Below are positions 1-8,400 of a stretch of DNA of 64,000 bases, one piece after another. Position 1 is the stretch's first letter, and each line of letters begins with the position of its first letter. Source of the stretch: MFD02979-c5 sp963705385 (GTDB lineage: Bacteria; Bacteroidota; Bacteroidia; Cytophagales; Amoebophilaceae); contig OY970075.1 in assembly GCA_963705385.1 (NCBI GenBank), forward strand, positions 806,001 through 870,000, given 5' to 3'. The notes below the pieces were generated by a model, which had not been told where the DNA came from, made no database searches, and saw only the letters and a list, made by a program, of their open reading frames with translations. The position numbers were made by a program, and so were the translations under genes.

Positions 1-68
1 ACAATAGTCTTATCACCTTTATTACTTACTATTGTGCCAACCCTTTCTTTTCTACGATTTCTAAGCAT
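1..68 (-). CDS. rpsQ: 30S ribosomal protein S17 (N-terminal part, runs off the window)
   Basis: Only the first 22 codons lie in the window; the gene continues past base 1. The translation starts MLRNRRKERVGTIVSNKGDK, matching the conserved S17 N-terminus (RKxRxGxVVSxKxDKT). S17 is a primary 16S rRNA-binding protein of the small subunit. It sits 9 bp after rpmC on the same strand, as expected in the S10/spc ribosomal cluster (L29 then S17), which supports the call despite its short length. Confidence 0.9.
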   Translation of the reverse strand, partial: MLRNRRKERVGTIVSNKGDKTI

Positions 69-77
69 TGCGGTTCT

Positions 78-275
78 TTAGTTGTTTTGAAGTGCTTGAG
101 CGTTCTGAGCTGTCTTTAGCCTGGCAATAAGCTTTCTGCTTTGCCTGATGCGCATGGGGTTCTCAATAGGGGAAATAGCATGCGCGAAATGTAATCTTCG
201 CAGGGTTTCTTTTTCTTCCAACAATTTTTTGTTGTTTTCTTCGAGCGATAAAGACTTGATATCTTGGTATTTCAT
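78..275 (-). CDS. rpmC: 50S ribosomal protein L29
   Basis: A 65-residue protein of the usual L29 length (about 63-70). It has the family pattern: an N-terminal helix with KYQDIKSLSLEE, a central Lys/Glu-rich helix, and the conserved ENPMRIRQSRKLIARLKT segment near residues 38-56. L29 lies beside the peptide exit tunnel of the large subunit and helps form the docking site for trigger factor and SRP. It starts 4 bp after rplP and is followed by rpsQ, the standard L16-L29-S17 order, so it is almost certainly cotranscribed with them. Confidence 0.96.
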   Translation of the reverse strand: MKYQDIKSLSLEENNKKLLEEKETLRRLHFAHAISPIENPMRIRQSRKLIARLKTAQNAQALQNN

Positions 276-279
276 TTTG

Positions 280-702
280 CTACTTGTTGAGGTGATCTTT
301 ACGCATCGTGAACTTTACTTTGATGGGTAGCTTCTGCGCTGCCAAACCAAGGGCTTTTTGTGCTAGTTCCAAATTTACTCCTTCTATCTCAAAAAGAATT
401 TTCCCTGGCTTGACTACAGCTGCCCAATACTCTGGGGCACCTTTTCCTTTTCCCATACGCACTTCAGCCGGTTTTTTGGTGATAGGTTTGTCAGGGAAAA
501 TCCTTATCCAGACCTGTCCTTGCCTTTTCATGGCCCTGGTCACCGCAATACGTGCTGCCTCTATCTGCCTGGCAGTCATCCAAACAGGTTCTAGGGCTTT
601 GAGGCCGAAGGTACCAAAGGCAAGGGAGTTACCCCGTTGTGCTAGGCCTTTGATACGCCCTTTCTGCATTTTTCTGTATTTGGTTCTTTTGGGCTGTAAC
701 AT
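280..702 (-). CDS. rplP: 50S ribosomal protein L16
   Basis: A 140-residue protein, usual length for L16. It begins MLQPKRTKYRKMQKGR and contains the conserved segments RGNSLAFGTFGLKALEP and IWIRIFP-type (here VWIRIFPDKPITKKPAEVRMGKGKG), which contact 23S rRNA near the A site and the GTPase centre. L16 is needed for peptidyl transferase activity. Its downstream neighbours rpmC and rpsQ are tightly packed, but upstream it is separated from rpsC by 305 bp, which is abnormal for this operon, where the two genes normally touch. I found no promoter of the local consensus in that spacer, so expression probably depends on read-through from upstream. Confidence 0.97.
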   Translation of the reverse strand: MLQPKRTKYRKMQKGRIKGLAQRGNSLAFGTFGLKALEPVWMTARQIEAARIAVTRAMKRQGQVWIRIFPDKPITKKPAEVRMGKGKGAPEYWAAVVKPGKILFEIEGVNLELAQKALGLAAQKLPIKVKFTMRKDHLNK

Positions 703-870
703 AATCCCTAATTGTTAATTAGTGTTTTTATCGTTCTGAGTGCTGAATTTGTGCAAATGAGTTCTGGCGGTTTATAGGGCTTTACGTACAGCTTACCTAT
801 CCTTTTTCATCAAGGAGCTTATGTCTTTTAATGTTTTTATCCAGCTCTCTGTGCTTCATTACATTTATTT

Positions 871-902
871 GCGCTATGCTGAGTAGCGCGTGAAGTGCGC
901 TA
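871..902 (-). promoter_or_regulatory. Alternating hairpin arms in the rpsC-rplP spacer
   Basis: The spacer 703-1007 has no recognisable gene. In it, three six-base arms alternate with two seven-base loops: GCGCTA (871-876), TAGCGC (884-889), GCGCTA (897-902). The middle arm can pair with either neighbour but not both, giving two mutually exclusive hairpins on either strand. This is the geometry of an attenuator or RNA switch inside the S10 operon, but no uridine run follows either hairpin, so it may instead be a processing site or chance. Function is inference only. Confidence 0.35.
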
Positions 903-1007
903 TTGGTTTAACCTTTTGGGCTGTTATTGCTAGTGTCCTTACAACTACATCTTTTGGGAAGTTGTTTACTTAGTACATGGGCTTTCAGGTTTTTGAACTT
1001 TTAGCGT

Positions 1008-1724
1008 TTAGTTTGTTCTCGCTTTTCTAACCACTCCTTTTGGAGCTCTATTAGTTTCTTTGGCTACCAAGGCTGCGTTGGGTGCCAAGTCAGGCTTTTC
1101 ATAGATTTCACCCTTAAATATCCAGACCTTGACGCCAATCGTTCCGTAGATGGTGTTGGCTCCTGCAGATGCATAGCTGATGTCAGCCCGCAAGGTATGT
1201 AAAGGAACTCTCCCCTCCTTATACTCTTTACTACTGGCTATTTCTGCACCCCCTAACCTACCAGATATTTTGACCTTAACTCCTTGGGCACCTGCACGCA
1301 TGGTGGATTCAATAGCTTGTTTTATGGCTCTCCGGTAAGAAATTCTTGCCTTAAGCTGCTGAACAATGGAATCTGCTACAAGCTTGGCGTCAAGTTCAGG
1401 TCTTTTAATCTCAAGGATATTCAGTTGAACTTCTTTGCCAGTCAATTTTTTGAGTTCTTCCCTTACTTTGTCTACTTCTGCCCCTCCCTTTCCGATGATC
1501 ATACCAGGTCTGGCAGTATGTATAGTCAGGGTGATCTTCTTGAGCGTACGTTCAATGACGATGCTGGAGACACCCCCTTTGGCCATTCTTGCTTCAAGGT
1601 AGTTTCTTATTTTATTATCCTCCATCAACTTGTCAGAGAAGTCTTTCTTAGACGCAAACCAGTTGGACTCCCATCCTCTGATGTACCCAAGCCTTAGGCC
1701 AATAGGATTAACTTTTTGCCCCAT
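1008..1724 (-). CDS. rpsC: 30S ribosomal protein S3
   Basis: The start is set at the ATG giving MGQKVNPIGLRLGYIRGWES, the invariant S3 N-terminus; an in-frame extension to 1787 would add 21 non-conserved residues lying inside rplV. The protein has about 238 residues (233 in E. coli). The KH domain with GXXG-type loop (IIGKGGAEVDKVREEL, about residues 75-90) and the C-terminal domain (ISGRLGGAEIA, RADISYA, GVKVWI) are intact. S3 forms the mRNA entry gate of the 30S subunit. It overlaps rplV by 17 bp, suggesting translational coupling. It is followed by an unusually long spacer before rplP. Confidence 0.96.
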   Translation of the reverse strand: MGQKVNPIGLRLGYIRGWESNWFASKKDFSDKLMEDNKIRNYLEARMAKGGVSSIVIERTLKKITLTIHTARPGMIIGKGGAEVDKVREELKKLTGKEVQLNILEIKRPELDAKLVADSIVQQLKARISYRRAIKQAIESTMRAGAQGVKVKISGRLGGAEIASSKEYKEGRVPLHTLRADISYASAGANTIYGTIGVKVWIFKGEIYEKPDLAPNAALVAKETNRAPKGVVRKARTN

Positions 1725-2133
1725 CAGTGTTTTTTTCTGTTTTATCGGTTTGATTTTCTTGCATCTCAGCGATGTTGGGCTGCGCAAGCTTATTAGTTGC
1801 TTCTACTACTACTGTAATGTGGCTAGACCGCTTCCTGATCCTATGTGCTCTGCCTTGCGGTGCTGGTCTCATGCGTTTTAACATCCCTGCACCATCTACC
1901 CACACTGCTTTGACGGCTAGGCTTGCTTCTTCTAAAGGAACTCCTTCATTTTTTTGCTCCCAGTTGGATACTGCTGAAAGAAGCAGTTTTTCTAGCTGTA
2001 TAGAACACTTCTTGGAAGTGTATTTCAAGATAGCTAGGGCTTTTGTGGCGCTAGTTCCTCTAATAAGGTCTGCTACAAGCCGCACCTTGCGTGGAGAGAT
2101 AGGTAGATTTTTTAGTTTTGCTACTGCCTCCAT
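1708..2133 (-). CDS. rplV: 50S ribosomal protein L22 with extended tail
   Basis: A 141-residue protein with the L22 core: KNLPISPRKVRLVADLIRG at the N-terminus, and the beta-hairpin region GAGMLKRMRPAPQGRAHRIRK (about residues 81-100) that lines the peptide exit tunnel and touches the macrolide site. The core ends near residue 113; the remaining roughly 28 residues form a polar tail (EMQENQTDKTEKNTDGAKS) longer than in E. coli L22 (110 residues). The tail codons overlap the start of rpsC by 17 bp, which links translation of the two genes. Order S19-L22-S3 is canonical. Confidence 0.96.
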   Translation of the reverse strand: MEAVAKLKNLPISPRKVRLVADLIRGTSATKALAILKYTSKKCSIQLEKLLLSAVSNWEQKNEGVPLEEASLAVKAVWVDGAGMLKRMRPAPQGRAHRIRKRSSHITVVVEATNKLAQPNIAEMQENQTDKTEKNTDGAKS

Positions 2134-2135
2134 GA

Positions 2136-2414
2136 CTATTTTTTGCCTTTATTCTTTTTGGAGGTATGTCCTCTAAAGCTTCTAGTGGGAGCAAATTCAC
2201 CAAGTTTGTGCCCTACCATATTTTCAGTAATGTACACAGGGATAAATTTATTGCCGTTGTGCACGCTAAAAGTGTGCCCTACAAAGTCAGGTGAAATAGT
2301 AGACCTTCTGGACCACGTTTTGACAGTTGCTTTCTCTCCTAATTCATTAGCTGTACTGACCTTTTTTTCTAGGTGATGGGCTATGTAAGCACCTTTTTTG
2401 ATAGATCTTCCCAT
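2136..2414 (-). CDS. rpsS: 30S ribosomal protein S19
   Basis: A 92-residue protein, exactly the family length. Conserved motifs are MGRSIKKGAYIAHHLEKKV at the start, KTWSRRSTISPDFVGHTFSVHNG in the middle and GHKLGEFAPTR in the last third. S19 sits in the head of the 30S subunit, binds 16S rRNA with S13 and contacts the A-site tRNA and the inter-subunit bridge B1a. Its first base overlaps the last base of rplB and it ends 2 bp before rplV, so the three genes are tightly coupled. Confidence 0.97.
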   Translation of the reverse strand: MGRSIKKGAYIAHHLEKKVSTANELGEKATVKTWSRRSTISPDFVGHTFSVHNGNKFIPVYITENMVGHKLGEFAPTRSFRGHTSKKNKGKK

Positions 2415-3238
2415 TATTTTTTCCTTCTGCTAATGATTAACGCTTGAGAACGTTTTTTCTTATTTCTTGTTCGCTTTCCTTTGGCATAAAGGCCTTGTCT
2501 TGATCTAGGATGTCCTCCTGAGGCCTTTCCTTCACCGCCACCCATGGGGTGGTCTACAGGGTTCATAGCAACACTTCTTACACGTGGCCTTATTCCAAAC
2601 CACCTGTTCCTACCTGCTTTTCCTACCCTAGCATTCATGTGATCACCGTTGGACACAGCTCCCACGGTTGCCATACATTTACCTAGTACCATGCGGCGTT
2701 CCCCTGAAGGCAGCACCAAGGTAACATATTTGTCTGCTTTGGCAAGCAGCTGTGCATAGGCACCTGCTCCTCTAGCCATTGCTCCTCCCCTACCAGGTTG
2801 CATCTCTATGTTGTGCACAATAGTGCCAGTAGGCATGGCCTTTAAAGGTAGTGCGTTACCCACTTCAGGAGCAATTTCTTCTCCTGCTAATACTTGGTCA
2901 CCCACCTTCAGGCCTTCTGGCGCAAGAATGTATGCTTTTTCTCCATCAACGTAATATAGTAACGCGATGTAAGCTGTCCGCATGGGATCGTATTCTATGG
3001 CTTTAACAACACCTGGCACATGGTACTTTTTCCTTTTAAAGTCAATGATGCGCATGCGCTTTTTGTGACCACCGCCCCTGTAGCGCATGGTCATTTTACC
3101 TGTGTTGTTTCTTCCGCCTGTGCTTTTTATCGATAGCAACAGTGACCTTTCAGGTTGCTTTTTAGTAACCTCTGCAAAGTCAGGTGCTGTTCTGAAACGC
3201 TGCCCTGGTGTGATCGGTCTTAATTTTTTTAAGCCCAT
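2414..3238 (-). CDS. rplB: 50S ribosomal protein L2
   Basis: A 274-residue protein (273 in E. coli). It contains the hallmark C-terminal segment NPVDHPMGGGEGKASGGHPRS (about residues 225-245), including the conserved histidine region near the peptidyl transferase centre, and the RNA-binding N-terminal motif GGRNNTGKMTMRYRGGGHKKRMR. L2 is essential for joining of the subunits and for peptidyl transfer. It is preceded by a 96-bp spacer that holds a strong hairpin (3272-3294), and it overlaps rpsS by one base. Confidence 0.97.
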   Translation of the reverse strand: MGLKKLRPITPGQRFRTAPDFAEVTKKQPERSLLLSIKSTGGRNNTGKMTMRYRGGGHKKRMRIIDFKRKKYHVPGVVKAIEYDPMRTAYIALLYYVDGEKAYILAPEGLKVGDQVLAGEEIAPEVGNALPLKAMPTGTIVHNIEMQPGRGGAMARGAGAYAQLLAKADKYVTLVLPSGERRMVLGKCMATVGAVSNGDHMNARVGKAGRNRWFGIRPRVRSVAMNPVDHPMGGGEGKASGGHPRSRQGLYAKGKRTRNKKKRSQALIISRRKK

Positions 3239-3271
3239 GGACTTGTTGGATAGTTTGGCAATTTAATTTAT

Positions 3272-3294
3272 TCAGTAATTTTTTTAATTACTGA
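3272..3294 (-). promoter_or_regulatory. Perfect hairpin between rplW and rplB
   Basis: TCAGTAATT (3272-3280) and AATTACTGA (3286-3294) form a perfect 9-bp stem with a 5-base homopolymer loop in the 96-bp gap 3239-3334. It is AT-rich, with no GC clamp and no T run on the minus strand after the stem, so it is a poor intrinsic terminator. Possible roles are RNA processing, a ribosomal protein operator or a pause site; none is proven. Confidence 0.4.
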
Positions 3295-3334
3295 TTAGAT
3301 GATTTGTAGGTCTTCATAACACATCACCAATAGC

Positions 3335-3625
3335 TCAGTTAATGTCGCTGTAAAAGTCAATCACTTCTCCTGCTTTCAGCATTACTAATGCTTTTTTGTA
3401 AGCAGGCCGTTTACCTTTGCTTACCCCTGATTTTGTATGTCTGCTCTTTTGCTTTCCAGCATAACACATAGTATTCACCTGCTCTACTGTTACGCCATAC
3501 TTCTGTTCTACTTCTTTTTTTATTTCAATCTTGTTTGCTTTTTTATCAACAATGAGCCCGTAGACGCCTTTTTCATTTAAAGCTGATATTTTCTCGGTTA
3601 TCAGAGGTTTTCTTAGAATACTCAT
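3335..3625 (-). CDS. rplW: 50S ribosomal protein L23
   Basis: A 96-residue protein, normal for L23. It begins MSILRKPLITEKISALNEKG, the conserved L23 opening (xxIxxPxITEK), and continues with VDKKANKIEIKKEVEQKYGVTVEQVNTM and the basic internal loop QKSRHTKSGVSKGKRPAYKKA. L23 flanks the peptide tunnel exit and is the main docking point of trigger factor and SRP. It lies 2 bp after rplD. The longer spacer to rplB is unusual for this operon. Confidence 0.96.
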   Translation of the reverse strand: MSILRKPLITEKISALNEKGVYGLIVDKKANKIEIKKEVEQKYGVTVEQVNTMCYAGKQKSRHTKSGVSKGKRPAYKKALVMLKAGEVIDFYSDIN

Positions 3626-3627
3626 TG

Positions 3628-4254
3628 TTAACTTAAATTTTTGGTGATGCTGGCCAAGGCACTTTCGCTGATTAATAAGCGTTTTGCATTGAGCAGGTCA
3701 TAAGTGTTAATCCAATCAGCAATGGTTACTTTTGCTCGTTTAAGGTTCCTAGCTGCTAGGGTGATGTGATGGTTAGAAGAAGGAAGGATGAGCAAAGTTT
3801 TTTGGTCTTCCAAGGCCAATCTATGAAGCATGTGAAGGTAATGCTTGGTTTTAGGAGCTTCTAAGCTAAAGTCTTCTAGTATGGTGATGTTCTTTTCTCT
3901 GACTTTATAACTCAAAGTAGATTTCCTTGCTAACTCCTTTACTTTTTTGTTGAGCTTGAAGCCATAGTCTCTAGGCCTAGGCCCAAATGCACGTCCTCCA
4001 CCTCTAAATAAAGGAGATTTAATGCTGCCTGCCCGTGCCGTTCCAGTGCCTTTTTGTTTTTTTATTTTTCTCGTTGACCCTGCAATATCTCCTCTTTCTT
4101 TAGCTTTATGGGTACCCTGTCTTTTGTTGGCAAGTATGTGCTTGACATCCAAGTAGATAGCGTGGTCATTGGGCTCAATGCCAAATACCTCTTCTGAGAG
4201 TTCTATTTCTCTGCCGGTATCTTCTCCTGTGTATCGCAATATGGGGAACTTCAT
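3628..4254 (-). CDS. rplD: 50S ribosomal protein L4
   Basis: A 208-residue protein (201 in E. coli). The L4 core is visible: an N-terminal strand region, the tunnel loop KQKGTGTARAGSIKSPLFRGGGRAFGPRPRDY (about residues 65-98) that reaches into the peptide exit tunnel, and a Rossmann-like C-terminal part with LEDFSLEAPKTKHY and NTYDLLNAKRLLIS. In enterobacteria L4 is also the autoregulator of the S10 operon; whether that holds here is unknown. It is 3 bp from rplC and 2 bp from rplW. Confidence 0.96.
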   Translation of the reverse strand: MKFPILRYTGEDTGREIELSEEVFGIEPNDHAIYLDVKHILANKRQGTHKAKERGDIAGSTRKIKKQKGTGTARAGSIKSPLFRGGGRAFGPRPRDYGFKLNKKVKELARKSTLSYKVREKNITILEDFSLEAPKTKHYLHMLHRLALEDQKTLLILPSSNHHITLAARNLKRAKVTIADWINTYDLLNAKRLLISESALASITKNLS

Positions 4255-4257
4255 GGT

Positions 4258-4890
4258 CTATTTCTCTAAAATGATATAGGAATTGGAAGCGCCAGGGATG
4301 GCTCCGCTGACCACAATGAGATTTTTTTCAGGAAATATTTGCAGCACTTTAAGATTACCTACTTTAACGCGCTGTCCTCCTGTTCTACCAGCCATCCTCA
4401 TCCCTTTGAAGACACGTGAAGGGAAAGAGGAAGCTCCTATAGAACCGGGTGCACGTTCTCTATCGTGCTGGCCATGGGTACGCCCTCCTACCCCACTAAA
4501 TCCATATCTTTTGACAACCCCCTGAAATCCTTTTCCTTTGGCTGTGCCAATCACATCAATGTACTCCCCTTCTATAAAAATATCTTTGATGCAGATAGTC
4601 TGGCCTAAGGTGATTTCCTGCTCTAGCCCTTCATCAAAGTTTCTAAATTCTACAAGCTTCCTTTTAGGAGATGTATTTGCTTTTTTGAAATGACCTAACA
4701 GCGGCTTTGTAGTATTTTTTTCCTTTTTTTCATCATAGCTCAGCTGCACAGCTTTGTAACCGTCTTTTGCTAAGGTTTTGATTTGTGTAACAATACAAGG
4801 GCCCCCTTCTATCACAGTACAAGGCATACTACGGCCCTCACTATCATAAAGGGTTGTCATGCCAATTTTTTTTCCAATAATTCCGAGCAT
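4258..4890 (-). CDS. rplC: 50S ribosomal protein L3
   Basis: A 210-residue protein (209 in E. coli). It begins MLGIIGKKIGMTTLYDSEG, the conserved L3 start, and contains the signature GKGFQGVVKRYGFSGVGGRTHGQ and the loop RAPGSIGASSFPSRVFKGMRMAGRTG that reaches the peptidyl transferase centre. In most bacteria rpsJ (S10) comes directly before rplC; here the upstream 600 bp hold no S10 gene. A good Bacteroidota promoter lies 74 bp upstream, so rplC leads its transcription unit. Confidence 0.97.
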   Translation of the reverse strand: MLGIIGKKIGMTTLYDSEGRSMPCTVIEGGPCIVTQIKTLAKDGYKAVQLSYDEKKEKNTTKPLLGHFKKANTSPKRKLVEFRNFDEGLEQEITLGQTICIKDIFIEGEYIDVIGTAKGKGFQGVVKRYGFSGVGGRTHGQHDRERAPGSIGASSFPSRVFKGMRMAGRTGGQRVKVGNLKVLQIFPEKNLIVVSGAIPGASNSYIILEK

Positions 4891-4963
4891 TTCCTTACAA
4901 AGTGATCACTGCTATCTAAATTGTTTTTCTAACTTTTGTATTCCTGTGGGTAGTAGAAGAATG

Positions 4964-4993
4964 CAAAACTAAAAAAATGTTGTCAGTATACAA
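4964..4993 (-). promoter_or_regulatory. Promoter of the rplC operon (TTG-N19-TAGTTTTG)
   Basis: Read on the minus strand, TTG (4991-4993) is followed after exactly 19 bases by TAGTTTTG (4964-4971), a full match to the Bacteroidota consensus TTG-N19-TAnnTTTG. It lies 74 bp upstream of the rplC start. The same spacing is found before the 16S and 23S genes in this window. Confidence 0.75.
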
Positions 4994-5059
4994 AGGCAGT
5001 TGGAAAAAAATTGGAAAGCAATACTACCTTGAACTTCCTTTTTAGCTTTAGCAAACAGG

Positions 5060-5087
5060 GTAAGGTATATTTACCTTACTTTTTTTG
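5060..5087 (+). terminator. Intrinsic-terminator-like hairpin on the plus strand
   Basis: GTAAGGTA (5060-5067), loop TATT, TACCTTAC (5072-5079), then eight T residues (5080-5087). This is a perfect 8-bp stem with a T tract in plus-strand orientation. No plus-strand gene ends here; both neighbours are on the minus strand. It may stop antisense transcription or be a leftover of a lost gene. Confidence 0.45.
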
Positions 5088-5149
5088 TGTCGATTGCAAA
5101 CAGCTCATATGGACCCTTGTCATCGGTCAAGCAGGTTGCTCTCTAAGCC

Positions 5150-5480
5150 ACCCAGCCTAGGAAATACCTACCAGTTGCCAGAGCAGATGCTCTGAATGTT
5201 GCTCAGCCTGAGTGACTTGTGCCAACTCTGCATCCCCTAAGCCGCTAACGAAAGGCTTGTGCTGCTGCTAGCTCATTCCCTAGCGCTTTGATACAGGTTG
5301 CCTAAGAGGTAATAGTCCATCTTATCCTGTTGCTCTTTTCCTTGCTTGCCTGCTCTTTGCTTGATCCCTTATTCATACGCCTCCCTGTACGCTACTGGTA
5401 AGATTTTGAGCACTTCTTCATAGTTTTGCATATAGCTCCTTCTGCATCGTGCTGCGCATAGACTTCTTCAGCTGCTTGAT
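5150..5480 (-). pseudogene. Decayed copy of the C-terminal domain of the adjacent giant TPR protein
   Basis: Between rplC and the giant lipoprotein gene there is no open gene, but translating 5170-5245 on the minus strand gives LGDAELAQVTQAEQHSEHLL, which aligns with LGDVELVRAIQAQQTPKGLL near the C-terminus of the neighbouring giant (encoded about 5600-5670). The surrounding DNA shows the same resemblance, but stops and frame changes interrupt it. It looks like the eroded tail of a second family member once arranged in tandem. The boundaries are approximate and the alignment was made by eye. Confidence 0.55.
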
Positions 5481-5489
5481 AGCACTACT

Positions 5490-8400
5490 CTATCTTAGCG
5501 GCTCCTTGAAGAAGCGCCCATTGTTCGATAAGCCGGAAAACCTCTCCTGGATAGCAGCCGCGGCTAAGGGATACCGATCCATCAGCTGCCCTAACAGACC
5601 CTTTGGAGTTTGCTGAGCCTGAATGGCTCGCACTAGCTCCACATCACCTAGCTGAAGGCCTACGTCCAAAGCTGCCAAGAGTTCTTCAGTGTTGAGCTGA
5701 CGTTGGGAAAATCCCTGCTTGTAGGCTTGATAAGATCCTTCAAAGGAGGCTGCATCTGTGTAAGAAAGCTCTCCCAGAGAGGGTAATAGCAAACTTAACG
5801 TATCTACCTTGCCTTTACTTCTAGCCGCCTGAGCAGGCGTATTTCCTTTAGCTGTTTGGACATAGGGATGGGCTCCTGCTTGGAGCAAAAGCCTGGTAAG
5901 GGGCAAGTTCTTCACAGCTCCATAGTGAAGGGGATAGAGATGACTTGTATTAGCGAGGTTAGGGTTCCAACTCAGGCCCAAGGCTCGCTCTATGGTACTG
6001 ATCATCTCATGCTGGGCCATCCAGCAGATCAGAGGATTGCCTTGGGTATCTTGCAAGTCTTTTTTAAGCGAGCCTATAGACATACTTGCTGCCAAGCTAT
6101 CATTTCCTGCCCTACATGCCTGGAAGAACAAATCCCTCTCCCCTGCTTGCTGAGCTGAAATTTTCCTTAAGTTTTGCTCTATTTGCTGAATGGAGGGGTG
6201 ATTAGCAGGGTAGACCGCCCGCATCATCTCGAGGGCTTGCTGGAAATACCCTAGCCCTTTGTTGGATTCCCCTAGTGTATCGTAGGCAGTACCCACGTTA
6301 TTCAGGGAAGCTGCTACAGAGGGGTGGTTACCGGGATAAAGAGCCTGTCTCATCTCCAGGGCTTGCTCCAAATACCCTAGCCCTTTGCTGGCTTCCCCTA
6401 GTATATCGTAGGCACCTCCCAGGCTATTCAGGGAATTGGCTACATCAGGGTGGTTACCAGGATAAAGGGCTCTATACATCTGGAGGGCTTGCTCTTGATA
6501 CCCTAGCCCTTTCTTGGCTTCCCCTAGCCTCTCGTAGGCTATACCCACGTTATTCAGGGACGTAGCTACAGAGTGGTGGTTACCGGGATAAAGAGCCTGT
6601 CTCATCTCCAGGGCTTGCTCATAATATCCTAGCCCTTTCTTGGATTTCCCTAGCGTCTCGTAGGCACCTCCCACGTTATTCAGGGAAGCTGCTACATCAG
6701 GGTGGTTACCAGGATAAAGAGCCTGTCTCATCTTCAGGGCTTGCTCTTGATACCCTACCCCTTTGCTGACTTCCCCTAGCGTGTGGTAGGCACTACCCAC
6801 GTTATTCAGGGAAGTTGCTACCTCAGGGTGGTTACCAAGATAAAGAGCCTGCCTCATCTTCAGGGCTTGCAGAAAATACCCTAGCCCTTTGCTGGCTTTC
6901 CCTAGCGTATAGTAGGCTAGACCCACGTTATTCAGGGACGTAGCTACCTCAGGGTGGTTACCGGGATAAAGAGCCCTATACATCTCCAGGGCTTGCTCAT
7001 AATACCCTAGCCCTTTGCTGGTTTCCCCTAGCGTATCGTAGGCTATACCCACGTTATTCAGGGAAGTTGCTACCTCAGGGTGGTTACCAGGATAAAGGGC
7101 CCTATACATCTCCAGGGCTTGCTGAAAATATCTTAGCCCTTTCTTGGCTTCCCCTAGCCTCTGGTAGGCTATACCCACCTTATTCAGGGAATCCGCTACA
7201 TCAGGGTGGTTGCTAGGATAAAAGGCCTGTCTCATCTCCAGGGCTTGCTGAAAATACCCTAACCCTTTGCTGGCTTCCCCTAGGGCATAGTAGGCCATGC
7301 CCACCTTATTCAGGGAAGCTGCTACATCAGGGTGGTTACCAGGATAAAGAGCCTGTCTCATCTTCAGGGCTTGCTCTTGATACCCTACCCCTTTGCTGAC
7401 TTCCCCTAGCGTGTGGTAGGCAAACCCCACGTTATTCAGGGAAGTTGCTACCTCAGGGTGGTTACCGGGATAAAGGGCCCTATACATATCCAGGGCTTGC
7501 TCTTGATACCCTAGCCCTTTGCTGGTTTCCCCTAGCCTCTCGTAGGCAAACCCCACGTTATTCAGGGAAGCTGCTACATGAGGGTGGTTACCGGGATAAA
7601 GAGCCTGTATCATCTCCAGGGCTTGCTCCAAATACCCTAGCCCTTTGCTGGCTTCCCCTAGCTTCTCGTAGGCTAGACCCACGTTATTCAGGGAACGTGC
7701 TACAGAGGGGTGGTTACCAGGATAAAGAGCCCTATACATCTCCAGGGCTTGCTGAAAATACCCTAACCCTTTCTTGGCTTCTCCTAGCGCCTGGTAGGCA
7801 CCTCCCACGTTATTCAGGGAATTCGCTACAGAGGGGTGGTTACCGGGATAAAGGGCCTGTATCATCTCCAGGGCTTGCTCCAAATACCCTAGCCCTTTCT
7901 TGGCTTCCCCTAGCGTATGGTAGGCCATACCCACGTTATTCAGGGACATAGCTACCTCAGGGTGGTTACCGGGATAAAGAGCCCTATACATCTCCAGAAC
8001 TTGCTTATAATATCTCAGTCCTTTGCTGACTTCTCCTAGCGTCTGGTAGGCACCTCCCACGTTATTCAGGGACGTAGCTACATCAGGGTGGTTACCGGGA
8101 TAAAGAGCCTTTCTCATCACAAGGGCTTGCTCGTAATACCCTAGCCCTTTGCTGGATTCCCCTAGCGTCTGGTAAGCACTACCCACACTATTCAGGGATG
8201 TAGCTACAGAGGGGTGGTTACCGGGATAAAGGGCCTGTATCATCTCCAGGGCTTGCTCTTGATACCCTAGCCCTTTCTTGGATTCCCCTAACGTCTGATA
8301 GGCACTACCCACGTTATTCAGGGAAGTTGCTACATCAGGGTGGTTACCGGGATAAAGAGCCTGTATCATCTCTAGGGCTTGCTCTTGATACCCTAATCCT

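Noticed and set aside
6275..7951. Long plus-strand open frames within the TPR array (such as 6275-6565 and 7445-7951)
   Set aside because: They are antisense to a clear repeat gene, repeat with the same 126-bp period, and are a by-product of its composition.
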